DNA of 5,544 nt from Kiritimatiellia bacterium (GTDB lineage: Bacteria; Verrucomicrobiota; Kiritimatiellia; UBA8416), in assembly GCA_007126175.1 (NCBI GenBank), contig SLBU01000127.1:1-5544 (forward strand), written 5' to 3'. This document shows, one piece after another, positions 1 through 5,544 of the stretch; the stretch's first letter is position 1; every line of letters begins with the position of its first letter. The notes under the pieces are model-generated. The model saw nothing but the letters and a program-made list of their open reading frames with translations. It was not told the DNA's origin and searched no databases. The position numbers and the translations under genes are program-made.

Positions 1-1065
1 CTCCTGTATGCCGGCGGACAGGTCGGCGCAGCCTGGCGGGCAGCCCGCATTACCCGCCATTACGCCACTGCGAGTCGGCGGGCATTCGAGGCCGCACTTG
101 TACACGAGATTACCGAGGCCTTCCACGCCGTCCTGCTCGCCCGCGAAGCCCTCAAGGTGCAGAAAGCCTCGCTCGAAATGCTACAGGCATTTGAAAAGCA
201 AACCCGCGAGCGGCAAGCAAGTGGCGCCGCCTCGGAGTTCGATGCCCTGACCGCGCGCGTGCGCGTTGCCAATGCCAAACCGGGGGTGATCGCTGCCCGC
301 AACCAACGCGATCTCGCGCACGCGGCGCTGGCGACCCGCATCAACTTCAAAGGTGACTTCGAAGTCGCGGGCGAGCTCACCGTCAGGGAAACGACCTCGA
401 GCCTCAGCGAACTACAAATCCTGGCATTACAAAACCGACACGAACGGGAAGTAGCGCAGCTTCGCAAGGAGCTGGCACGCGAGGCCATTGCCAGTGCTCG
501 ATCCGATGCACGCCCCGAAATTCGCATGTTTGCAAACTCGAGTGGTGGTAACGCCAACCAATTTGCGCTATCCGAGGACTGGGAATGGCGCTGGAACGCA
601 GGGGTTACCGCACGCTGGAACTTCTGGGATGGCAATCTCACACGCCAAACGATTCGGCAGCGTGAAATCGAACTCCACCAACAGGAAAACCTGATCGAGG
701 ATCTCGAGACTACAATTCTGCTGGAAGTCGAACAAGCCTGGCGTGCACTTCTACAGGCGCAGCAATCCTTGGAAGCCAGTGCCGAAAGTGTGACGCTCGC
801 CGAACGCGCGCTTGCCATTGCCCAGACCCGTTATGAATCCGGGCTCTCCACCTATCTCGAACTGACCGATGCCAACCTGGCCCTGCGCACAGCCGAACTC
901 ACGCGCCTGCAGGCTAAGCATGACCACGCCAGCGCCACCGCTCGCATCTATTTCGCCACCGGCATCCCCTCCCCGCATCTCCCCCCGCCAAACCCGCATC
1001 CCGATCCGAATCTGAACCACCCCGCAAATCCCAACGCCGAGGAAGAACATGCCGAAACACCATAA
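1..1065 (+). CDS. TolC/OEP-family outer-membrane efflux channel, 5'-truncated by window edge
   Basis: This is the outer-membrane exit duct of the tripartite pump; the family forms trimeric beta-barrel plus alpha-helical tunnels spanning the outer membrane and periplasm. The frame is open from base 1 and ends at TAA 1063-1065, giving 354 visible residues. Family members usually have about 420-500, so roughly the first 100 or more, including the signal peptide, lie off the left edge. Two OEP repeats can be followed. The first begins near its barrel strand (LLYAGGQV, residues 1-8) and continues into long Ala/Glu/Arg-rich helices. The second contains RPE at 171-173, the strand signature WNFWDGN at 206-212 (compare the family LFDGG turn), and the helix signature YESGLSTYLELTDA from 278. 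The core ends at about ATG, residues 319-321. A 33-residue Pro/Asn-rich tail follows. Its last codons overlap the adaptor start by 17 bp, which indicates translational coupling. Internal ATG/GTG codons, such as GTG 157, are not the start because homology runs through them. Family assignment is firm; the substrate is unknown. Confidence 0.93.
   Translation, partial: LLYAGGQVGAAWRAARITRHYATASRRAFEAALVHEITEAFHAVLLAREALKVQKASLEMLQAFEKQTRERQASGAASEFDALTARVRVANAKPGVIAARNQRDLAHAALATRINFKGDFEVAGELTVRETTSSLSELQILALQNRHEREVAQLRKELAREAIASARSDARPEIRMFANSSGGNANQFALSEDWEWRWNAGVTARWNFWDGNLTRQTIRQREIELHQQENLIEDLETTILLEVEQAWRALLQAQQSLEASAESVTLAERALAIAQTRYESGLSTYLELTDANLALRTAELTRLQAKHDHASATARIYFATGIPSPHLPPPNPHPDPNLNHPANPNAEEEHAETP
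1039..1047 (+). promoter_or_regulatory. Ribosome binding site of the adaptor gene
   Basis: GAGGAAGAA lies inside the last codons of the channel gene, just before ATG 1049. The AGGA core at 1040-1043 leaves 5 bases to the start codon, which is short but workable. It supports ATG 1049 as the start and thus the 17-bp overlap with the upstream gene. The next in-frame ATG lies in the membrane anchor or later and would damage it. Confidence 0.7.
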
Positions 1066-2131
1066 ACCCATAAAGCCCGTATCAATCCTGCTATGGATCG
1101 CGGTGGCACTTGCCATTGCTCTCATCCTTCTGCTGGCACTGCTACCTGACCGCAAACCGGACGATGTCGACGACACGGCCGAGATATTCCTGGTGCGAAC
1201 GCTGACCGTTCAACCACGCAATCTGATTCAGACGATTGCACTCCCCGGACAACTGATTCCGAGCCGCAGCGTGATGCTTGCAGCAGAAATCGGAGGGGTC
1301 ATCACGGAACTCGCCGTTGACAAGGGCGATGTTGTTGCCGCAGGCGATCTCCTCGCCAAAATCGATCACCGCCATTGGGAAACGCAGTATCGACAAGCCG
1401 AGATCGAGGAACACGATGCCCAACGCGACCTGCAACGCTGGCAGCAAATGCTGAGTGAAGCAGCCGTTTCACAAAGTGAATTCGATGCCGTCAAAAGACG
1501 CAGCCAGCTTGCCGCTATTGCCCTGGAACAAGCCCAAATCCAATTGGACAAATCCACCGTTCGTGCACCGTTTGACGGCGTCATCGATGATCGCCTACTC
1601 GAAGTCGGTGCATTCATCAACGAAGGACAGGCCTTGTTCCGCTTGATCGAAAACCATCCCATGAAGATTACCTTGCATGTGCCCGAACGCGATGTGGCCC
1701 GCATTCGCCCCCACGATCTCCTGACCGTACGGGCCCACGCACTGGGCAATACCAACAGCTTCAGCGCCAGAGTGACCTTTGTCGGGCATGAAGCTACTCC
1801 ACCCACATTTAGCTACCCCGCCGAATTGGTCCTTGATGATCCCCCTCCGAATCTGCGACCCGGCATGATCGTAGATGTGGAAATGGAACGGGCTGTACTC
1901 GAAAATGCCATGGCGGTGCCACTTGCTGCCGTCATCCCAAGACGTGGCGAACATGTCGTCTTCCTCTACCGCGATGGCATCGCCGAACGTACCGTAGTCT
2001 GGATCAATACCATGCTCAATGGTGAGGTCGTCATCAAATCAGGTCTGGAACCAGGCGACATCGTCATCGTATCCGGGCACCGTACGCTGCAGGATGGCGC
2101 TGCCGTGGAAATCGAGCAAGACCAGGAGTAA
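1049..2131 (+). CDS. RND efflux periplasmic adaptor (HlyD/AcrA membrane fusion protein)
   Basis: This 360-residue adaptor links the inner-membrane pump to the outer-membrane channel. Residues 1-10 are basic (MPKHHKPIKP) and are followed by one hydrophobic helix at about 11-32. I see no cysteine in the protein, so there is no lipobox. It is therefore probably held by an uncleaved transmembrane anchor and not by a lipid as in AcrA. The lipoyl (barrel-sandwich) domain is split into halves at about 74-106 (AEIGGVITELAVDKGDVV, then GDLLAKID) and 170-200 (TVRAPFDGVIDDRLLEVG, then GQALFRLIE). Between them is a short alpha-helical hairpin at about 109-168, rich in Gln, Glu, Ala and Arg. A beta-barrel domain at about 205-280 ends in NLRPGMIVDVEME, and a membrane-proximal domain at about 283-357 begins AMAVPLAAVIPRRG and contains GLEPGDIVIVSG. 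Length and domain order are normal for the family. It sits between channel and pump genes in the same strand and transcript. Family is certain; substrate is not. Confidence 0.95.
   Translation: MPKHHKPIKPVSILLWIAVALAIALILLLALLPDRKPDDVDDTAEIFLVRTLTVQPRNLIQTIALPGQLIPSRSVMLAAEIGGVITELAVDKGDVVAAGDLLAKIDHRHWETQYRQAEIEEHDAQRDLQRWQQMLSEAAVSQSEFDAVKRRSQLAAIALEQAQIQLDKSTVRAPFDGVIDDRLLEVGAFINEGQALFRLIENHPMKITLHVPERDVARIRPHDLLTVRAHALGNTNSFSARVTFVGHEATPPTFSYPAELVLDDPPPNLRPGMIVDVEMERAVLENAMAVPLAAVIPRRGEHVVFLYRDGIAERTVVWINTMLNGEVVIKSGLEPGDIVIVSGHRTLQDGAAVEIEQDQE
2124..2128 (+). promoter_or_regulatory. Ribosome binding site of the RND pump gene
   Basis: AGGAG overlaps the final Glu codon of the adaptor gene and stands 9 bases before ATG 2138. 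This near-consensus site and spacing fixes the pump start. The N-terminus it gives (MLISNYAIKFRIAVLVFI) is the usual RND start, a short amphipathic stretch running into the first membrane helix. Confidence 0.75.
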
Positions 2132-2137
2132 CCCCTT

Positions 2138-5100
2138 ATGCTCATTTCAAATTATGCCATTAAGTTCCGTATTGCCGTACTCGTGTTCATCGTGGTCTTT
2201 GTAATCACGGGCATCACTAGCTACCTGACCATTCCACGCGAGGGCAGCCCCGATATCACGATCCCATACGTCTTCGTAACCGCAATCTACGAGGGCACCG
2301 CCCCCGAAGATCTCGAAAAACTCGTTACCATCCCCCTTGAACGACAACTGCAGGATCTCGAGAATGTCAAGGAGATGCGCTCCAGTACATCCGATAGCGT
2401 CACCTTCGTTGCGATTGAGTTTCTGGCCGGACAGGATATCGACAATGCCTTGCAACGGACCAAGGACAAGGTGGATCTGGCCCAGCCCGACCTACCCCCC
2501 GATCTGGATGCCCCCGTGGTGCAGGCCATCAATATCAGCTCGGATATTCCCATTCTCACTCTCGCACTGTCCGGCGATACCCCGCTCGACCGCCTGAAAC
2601 ACCTGGCCCAGGACCTCAAGGAGGAAATCGAGCTGGTCAATGGTGTGCGCACCGCCGAAATCAGTGGAGCCCGCGAACGCGAGGTGCGCGTCGAGATCCA
2701 ACCACAGCGCCTGGCAGCATACGGCATCCCGCTCGGCAGGATCATGCAGACAATTGCTGCCGAAAACCGCACCATTTCCGCGGGCAACCTGGAACTGGGC
2801 CAGGATCGCATACAACTGCGCCTGCCGGGCGAGCTGGATGCAACGGCCGATCTCGCGGATCTCGTCATTGCCGGCACCCCCACGCAACCGGTCTTTCTGC
2901 GCGATGTGGCGGATGTATACGACACCTTCAAGGATGTCGAAACCATCTCCCGCATCAATGCTAATCCGAGCATCTCCATCGGTGTCAAGAAACGTGCCGG
3001 TGAAAACTCCGTCCGCCTGATCCAGAATGTACGTGCCGCCATGGCGCGCATCCCCATGCCCGCAGGCATCACCCTCACCACGGTAATGGATGAAAGCGAA
3101 CATGTTGACATGATGATCAAGGAATTGGAAAACAATGTCGCCACGGGATTCCTGCTCGTCGTGATTGTCCTGATGATTTTCATGGGCCTGCGTAACAGTC
3201 TCTTTGTGGCCGTGGCCATCCCCTTCTCCATGATGATCGCCTTCACCGTCATGTCTGCCGCCGGCACAACCATGAACATGATCGTACTCTTTAGCCTAGT
3301 GCTCTCGGTTGGCATGCTCGTGGACAATGCCATTGTCATGGTCGAGAACATCTACCGCCACCGCACCGAAGGCAAAAGCCGCCTCGATGCCGCCCGCGAA
3401 GGTGCAGCCGAGGTCGCCTGGCCCGTCATTACCTCCACCCTCACCACCTGCGCCGCCTTCTCCCCCCTGCTTTTCTGGCCAGGTATCATGGGCCAATTCA
3501 TGGGGTTTCTACCCCGCACCCTCATCATCACTCTCTTCGCATCCCTGTTTGTAGCGCTCGTGGTGAATCCCGCAATCTGCTCCTTTTTTATCGGTGGAAG
3601 AAAACGCATCGAACACGAAAAATCCAAACAGCACCCCTTTGTGCATGCCTACGAAAGATTCTTGCGCGGGGCACTGCATCATCGCGTCCCCGTCTTGCTG
3701 TTTGGCTTTGCCTTCCTCATCCTCACGATTCAGATCTATGGCCGTTTCGGCAAAGGGGTTGAACTCTTCCCCGACACCTCCCCACGTAATGCCATCATCG
3801 AAATCAAATTCCCCCAAGGTACCGCCATTGAACACACGGACGCGGTCTTGCGAGGCATTGAGAGCCAGCTGCACCCGTTCGACGACATCAAGTTCTTCCT
3901 GGCAACATCCGGACAAGGAGCAGGCGGGGGCTTCCTCGGCGGGGGTGCTGGCAGCCATCTCGGCAGTATACAGGTCGAATTTGTCGATTTTGCAGATCGC
4001 CAGGGCGACTCGACCGAATTGGTCGAGACCCTCCGTGCACTAGCCGGTCGCTATCCCGGAGCCGAGATCAAGGTCGAAAAGCAGGAAGAAGGGCCCCCTA
4101 CCGGCGCGCCGGTATCCATCGAAATCAGCGGGGAAGACTTCGATATCCTCTATGATCTCGCCCAGACAATCATCCGTTCGATCGAAACCATTCCTGGACT
4201 CGTCGATCTACAACACGATTATGAGGCAGCCTTGCCGGAACTGCAGTTCCAAATCGATCGTACCCGCGCCGCCAAAGCCGGTTTCGATGCATCCTCGCTC
4301 GGCCAATATCTGCGAATGGCGATCTATGGCCTCGAAGCCAGCAAACTGCGGGCCGACGAAGAAGAATTCGAGATCACCCTGCGTTTCCCTCCGTCCGATC
4401 GCCAAACCCTCAATATGCTGCATAGCTTGTTGATCCCTCCCCCACATGGCGGACAGGCGGTTCCTCTCTCTGCACTCGGCTCCTTTGTGTATGCCGGTGG
4501 GCGCGGCGCCATCAGCCGCAAGGATCAACGGCGCGTCATCACAATAACCGGGGATGCAGCCCAAGGGCGTGGCGTGGATGCCATTCTCGAGGATGTCCAA
4601 CGCCGTATGGAGCAGGTCACAATCCCATCTGGCTATAGCATCCATTATGCTGGCGAGGATCAGGAAATGAAAGAATCCGGTGCCTTTCTGGCACGCGCCT
4701 TTGGCTTGGCACTCGGCTTGATCCTCGTGATTCTGGTACTGCAGTTCAACTCGGTACTGATGCCCCTCATTATTGTCTTTGCCATCGTCTTATCCCTCAT
4801 CGGGGTGATGTGGGGACTCCTGATCTGCGGGATGCGCTTTGGCGTCATCATGACCGGGGTCGGCGTCATCAGCCTCGCCGGCATCGTCGTGAATAATTCG
4901 ATTGTACTCATTGACTGCATCCAACAGCGCCGCGCCGAAGGACTAGACGCCTTTGAGGCCATCGTCACCGCCGGACGTCTGCGACTGCGACCTGTATTGC
5001 TGACAGCCACCACTACCATTCTCGGACTCATCCCCATGGCCATCGGCTACAGTATCGACTTCCAAGCCTGGCCCCCAACATTCATTGCCGGCGCAGAATC

Positions 5101-5251
5101 CAGCCAATGGTGGGCCCCTATGGCCGTCGCCGTGATCTTCGGCCTCGCCGTTGCCACCATTCTCACTCTCGTCCTTGCCCCCGTCATGTACAGCATCGTC
5201 AACTCCCTCGTGCAAACGATCTCCCGCCACCTTCCCCCCCGCGATCCCTGA
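2138..5251 (+). CDS. RND-family efflux pump, inner-membrane permease (AcrB-like fold, VDN/VNN variant)
   Basis: This 1037-residue proton-driven exporter (AcrB has 1049) is complete, from ATG 2138 to TGA 5249-5251. Membrane helices by hydrophobicity: TM1 about 11-31, a TM2-TM6 block at about 333-485, TM7 about 515-534, and a TM8-TM12 block at about 850-1020. Two large periplasmic porter/docking regions lie at about 33-330 and 536-848, in the duplicated RND layout. Seen motifs are IPREGSPDI (32-40), PLERQLQDLENV (66-77), FLRDVADV (253-260), GMLVDNAIVMVEN in TM4 (392-404), GPPTGAPVSIEISG (652-665), GIVVNNSIVLID in TM10 (915-926) and RLRPVLLT in TM11 (949-956). Against the AcrB relay, Asp407 is kept (D396), Asp408 is Asn (N397), Lys940 is Asn (N919), and Arg971 and Thr978 are kept (R949, T956). 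It lacks the HME (CzcA/CusA) TM4 pattern, so metal export is not indicated, and drug or solvent-like substrates are possible but unproven. A Gly-rich loop occupies 591-609. It follows the adaptor gene by 6 bp and is the last gene of the operon. Confidence 0.96.
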   Translation: MLISNYAIKFRIAVLVFIVVFVITGITSYLTIPREGSPDITIPYVFVTAIYEGTAPEDLEKLVTIPLERQLQDLENVKEMRSSTSDSVTFVAIEFLAGQDIDNALQRTKDKVDLAQPDLPPDLDAPVVQAINISSDIPILTLALSGDTPLDRLKHLAQDLKEEIELVNGVRTAEISGAREREVRVEIQPQRLAAYGIPLGRIMQTIAAENRTISAGNLELGQDRIQLRLPGELDATADLADLVIAGTPTQPVFLRDVADVYDTFKDVETISRINANPSISIGVKKRAGENSVRLIQNVRAAMARIPMPAGITLTTVMDESEHVDMMIKELENNVATGFLLVVIVLMIFMGLRNSLFVAVAIPFSMMIAFTVMSAAGTTMNMIVLFSLVLSVGMLVDNAIVMVENIYRHRTEGKSRLDAAREGAAEVAWPVITSTLTTCAAFSPLLFWPGIMGQFMGFLPRTLIITLFASLFVALVVNPAICSFFIGGRKRIEHEKSKQHPFVHAYERFLRGALHHRVPVLLFGFAFLILTIQIYGRFGKGVELFPDTSPRNAIIEIKFPQGTAIEHTDAVLRGIESQLHPFDDIKFFLATSGQGAGGGFLGGGAGSHLGSIQVEFVDFADRQGDSTELVETLRALAGRYPGAEIKVEKQEEGPPTGAPVSIEISGEDFDILYDLAQTIIRSIETIPGLVDLQHDYEAALPELQFQIDRTRAAKAGFDASSLGQYLRMAIYGLEASKLRADEEEFEITLRFPPSDRQTLNMLHSLLIPPPHGGQAVPLSALGSFVYAGGRGAISRKDQRRVITITGDAAQGRGVDAILEDVQRRMEQVTIPSGYSIHYAGEDQEMKESGAFLARAFGLALGLILVILVLQFNSVLMPLIIVFAIVLSLIGVMWGLLICGMRFGVIMTGVGVISLAGIVVNNSIVLIDCIQQRRAEGLDAFEAIVTAGRLRLRPVLLTATTTILGLIPMAIGYSIDFQAWPPTFIAGAESSQWWAPMAVAVIFGLAVATILTLVLAPVMYSIVNSLVQTISRHLPPRDP

Positions 5252-5281
5252 TCCCCATGCGCACGCCACCAACAGGCAAAT

Positions 5282-5299
5282 AGTGTGAAAGGGCACACT
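5282..5299. repeat. Short inverted repeat AGTGTG/CACACT
   Basis: AGTGTG (5282-5287) pairs perfectly with CACACT (5294-5299) across the 6-base loop AAAGGG. It starts 31 bases after the pump stop codon. No T-run follows, so it is at most a 3'-end-stabilising hairpin of the operon mRNA. A 6-bp stem can also arise by chance. Confidence 0.35.
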
Positions 5300-5308
5300 C
5301 GATGTAAG

Positions 5309-5329
5309 AGAGATTTTTTGGAAATCTTT
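5309..5329. terminator. Weak candidate terminator hairpin, AT-rich
   Basis: AGAGATTT (5309-5316) pairs with AAATCTTT (5322-5329) through eight pairs, one of them G-U, around the loop TTTGG. It lies 57 bases after the pump stop, between convergent genes, where a shared terminator would be expected. The stem is mostly A-T and only two T residues extend past the perfect six-pair core, so this is a poor match to a canonical intrinsic terminator. Confidence 0.25.
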
Positions 5330-5346
5330 GATGCTCAGTTCTGACC

Positions 5347-5369
5347 CCAGGCCCCCTGCAGTCGCCTGG
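5347..5369. repeat. GC-rich inverted repeat CCAGGC/GCCTGG
   Basis: CCAGGC (5347-5352) and GCCTGG (5364-5369) form a perfect 6-bp GC-rich stem with an 11-base loop that contains the palindrome CTGCAG. It lies between the two convergent genes. There is no U-tract on either strand after it. It could be a Rho-independent-like or mRNA-stabilising hairpin, or part of a small interspersed repeat; the sequence alone does not decide. Confidence 0.35.
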
Positions 5370-5415
5370 AACGTTGTGAATCAAGCTTTGGCGCGCGAGC
5401 GACAATAGCCTGCAT

Positions 5416-5544
5416 TCATCTTGTTGGAACTCCATGTTCATACCGTGAGGCATAAACGTCCAGCAGCCGTCGTATCATTTTTTGATAGGCGGTATGGTTG
5501 CGCCGAGCCTCCCGCTTGAAAAAGTCAACGCTGGAACGACTCAA
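5416..5544 (-). CDS. C-terminal fragment of a ribbon-helix-helix (CopG/BrnA-like) antitoxin or regulator, truncated by window edge
   Basis: Read leftward from base 5544, the frame gives 42 residues before the TGA stop at 5418-5416. The peptide starts SRSSVDFFKREARR and continues NHTAYQKMIRRLLDVYASRYE. The pattern, a helix of the type VDFFKREA followed by YQxMIRxLLDxYA, matches the C-terminal helices of ribbon-helix-helix antitoxins of the CopG/BrnA sort, where YQTLI-type motifs in the second helix are characteristic. The DNA-binding beta strand and any N-terminal part lie right of the window. Such proteins bind DNA as dimers, repress their own operon and neutralise a toxin. In BrnTA operons the toxin gene precedes the antitoxin, so a partner would be expected further right. 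The gene is convergent with the efflux operon and probably unrelated to it in function. The call rests on motif resemblance in a short fragment; a lone CopG-like regulator is the main alternative. Confidence 0.62.
   Translation of the reverse strand: MSRSSVDFFKREARRNHTAYQKMIRRLLDVYASRYEHGVPTR

Larger units (their letters stand above)
5252..5415. other. Convergent intergenic region
   Basis: This 164-bp gap separates the pump stop from the stop of the minus-strand gene. I find no supported coding frame in it; a leftward open frame that crosses it overlaps both real genes and looks like no known protein. It holds three short inverted repeats, listed separately, and no good GC-rich hairpin followed by a T-run on either strand. 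No tRNA or other RNA gene is recognisable. Confidence 0.6.

Noticed and set aside
157..159. GTG as a possible start of the channel protein
   Set aside because: The frame is open back to base 1 and the upstream residues (LLYAGGQV and the following helix) fit the OEP family, so the true start is left of the window.
60..818. Antisense open frame of 252 codons opposite the channel gene
   Set aside because: The Ser/Arg/Ala-rich translation is typical of reverse-strand shadows, and the plus strand shows clear OEP-family motifs throughout.
2287..3351. Long antisense open frame (354 codons) within the pump gene
   Set aside because: It is the antisense shadow of a GC-rich gene. The translation is rich in Ser, Arg and Met with no domain pattern, while the plus strand encodes a complete, recognisable RND pump.
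3311..3361. Possible heavy-metal (HME, CzcA/CusA-type) pump
   Set aside because: TM4 reads GMLVDNAIVMVEN and does not match the HME pattern with its Asp-Gly/Ala context. There is also no metal-binding Met or His cluster in the adaptor or the porter domain.
4099..4114. Perfect 16-bp palindrome TACCGGCGCGCCGGTA
   Set aside because: It encodes the TGAPV part of the GPPTGAPV motif in the pump. GC-rich coding sequence and protein constraint explain it, and there is no sign of an operator or recombination site inside the gene.
5199..5453. Leftward open frame of 84 codons across the pump end and intergenic region
   Set aside because: It overlaps the pump C-terminus and the antitoxin-like frame, has low-complexity Gly/Arg stretches from antisense of C-rich codons, and resembles no known family.
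5473..5487. Inverted repeat TATCA/TGATA with a T5 loop, looking like a terminator
   Set aside because: It lies inside the minus-strand antitoxin-like frame, where it encodes the conserved YQKMIR stretch, and the stem is only five weak pairs.

Overview
The window carries most of a tripartite resistance-nodulation-division (RND) efflux operon on the plus strand. At the right edge, on the minus strand, is the C-terminal end of an unrelated small gene. An outer-membrane channel plus adaptor plus inner-membrane RND pump requires a two-membrane cell, so the source is a Gram-negative bacterium. The fairly high GC content and protein style suggest a proteobacterium (gamma or beta would be my guess). 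I cannot name a genus from this sequence.

Layout: positions 1-1065 hold the C-terminal part of a TolC/OEP-family outer-membrane channel, whose start and signal peptide lie left of the window. Positions 1049-2131 hold a membrane-anchored HlyD/AcrA-type periplasmic adaptor that overlaps the channel gene by 17 bp. Positions 2138-5251 hold a complete 1037-residue RND pump that starts 6 bp after the adaptor stop. Positions 5252-5415 are non-coding and contain three short inverted repeats but no convincing intrinsic terminator. Positions 5416-5544, read leftward, encode the last 42 residues of what looks like a ribbon-helix-helix (CopG/BrnA-like) antitoxin or regulator, convergent with the pump operon.

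The three pump genes are tightly packed, each downstream gene has its own Shine-Dalgarno sequence, and there is no room for internal promoters. They are therefore very probably one transcript with its promoter off the left edge. The pump would take substrate from the periplasm or outer leaflet, the adaptor would bridge to the channel, and the channel would release it outside. The substrate cannot be read from the sequence. No regulator is in the window. The pump lacks two of the classical AcrB proton-relay residues (Asp408 and Lys940 equivalents are Asn) but keeps the others, which places it outside the classical AcrB/MexB group.

I see no clearly undescribed system here. The points most worth a second look are the proton-relay variant, the glycine-rich porter loop, the Pro-rich channel tail and the partial antitoxin-like gene, whose partner would lie right of the window.
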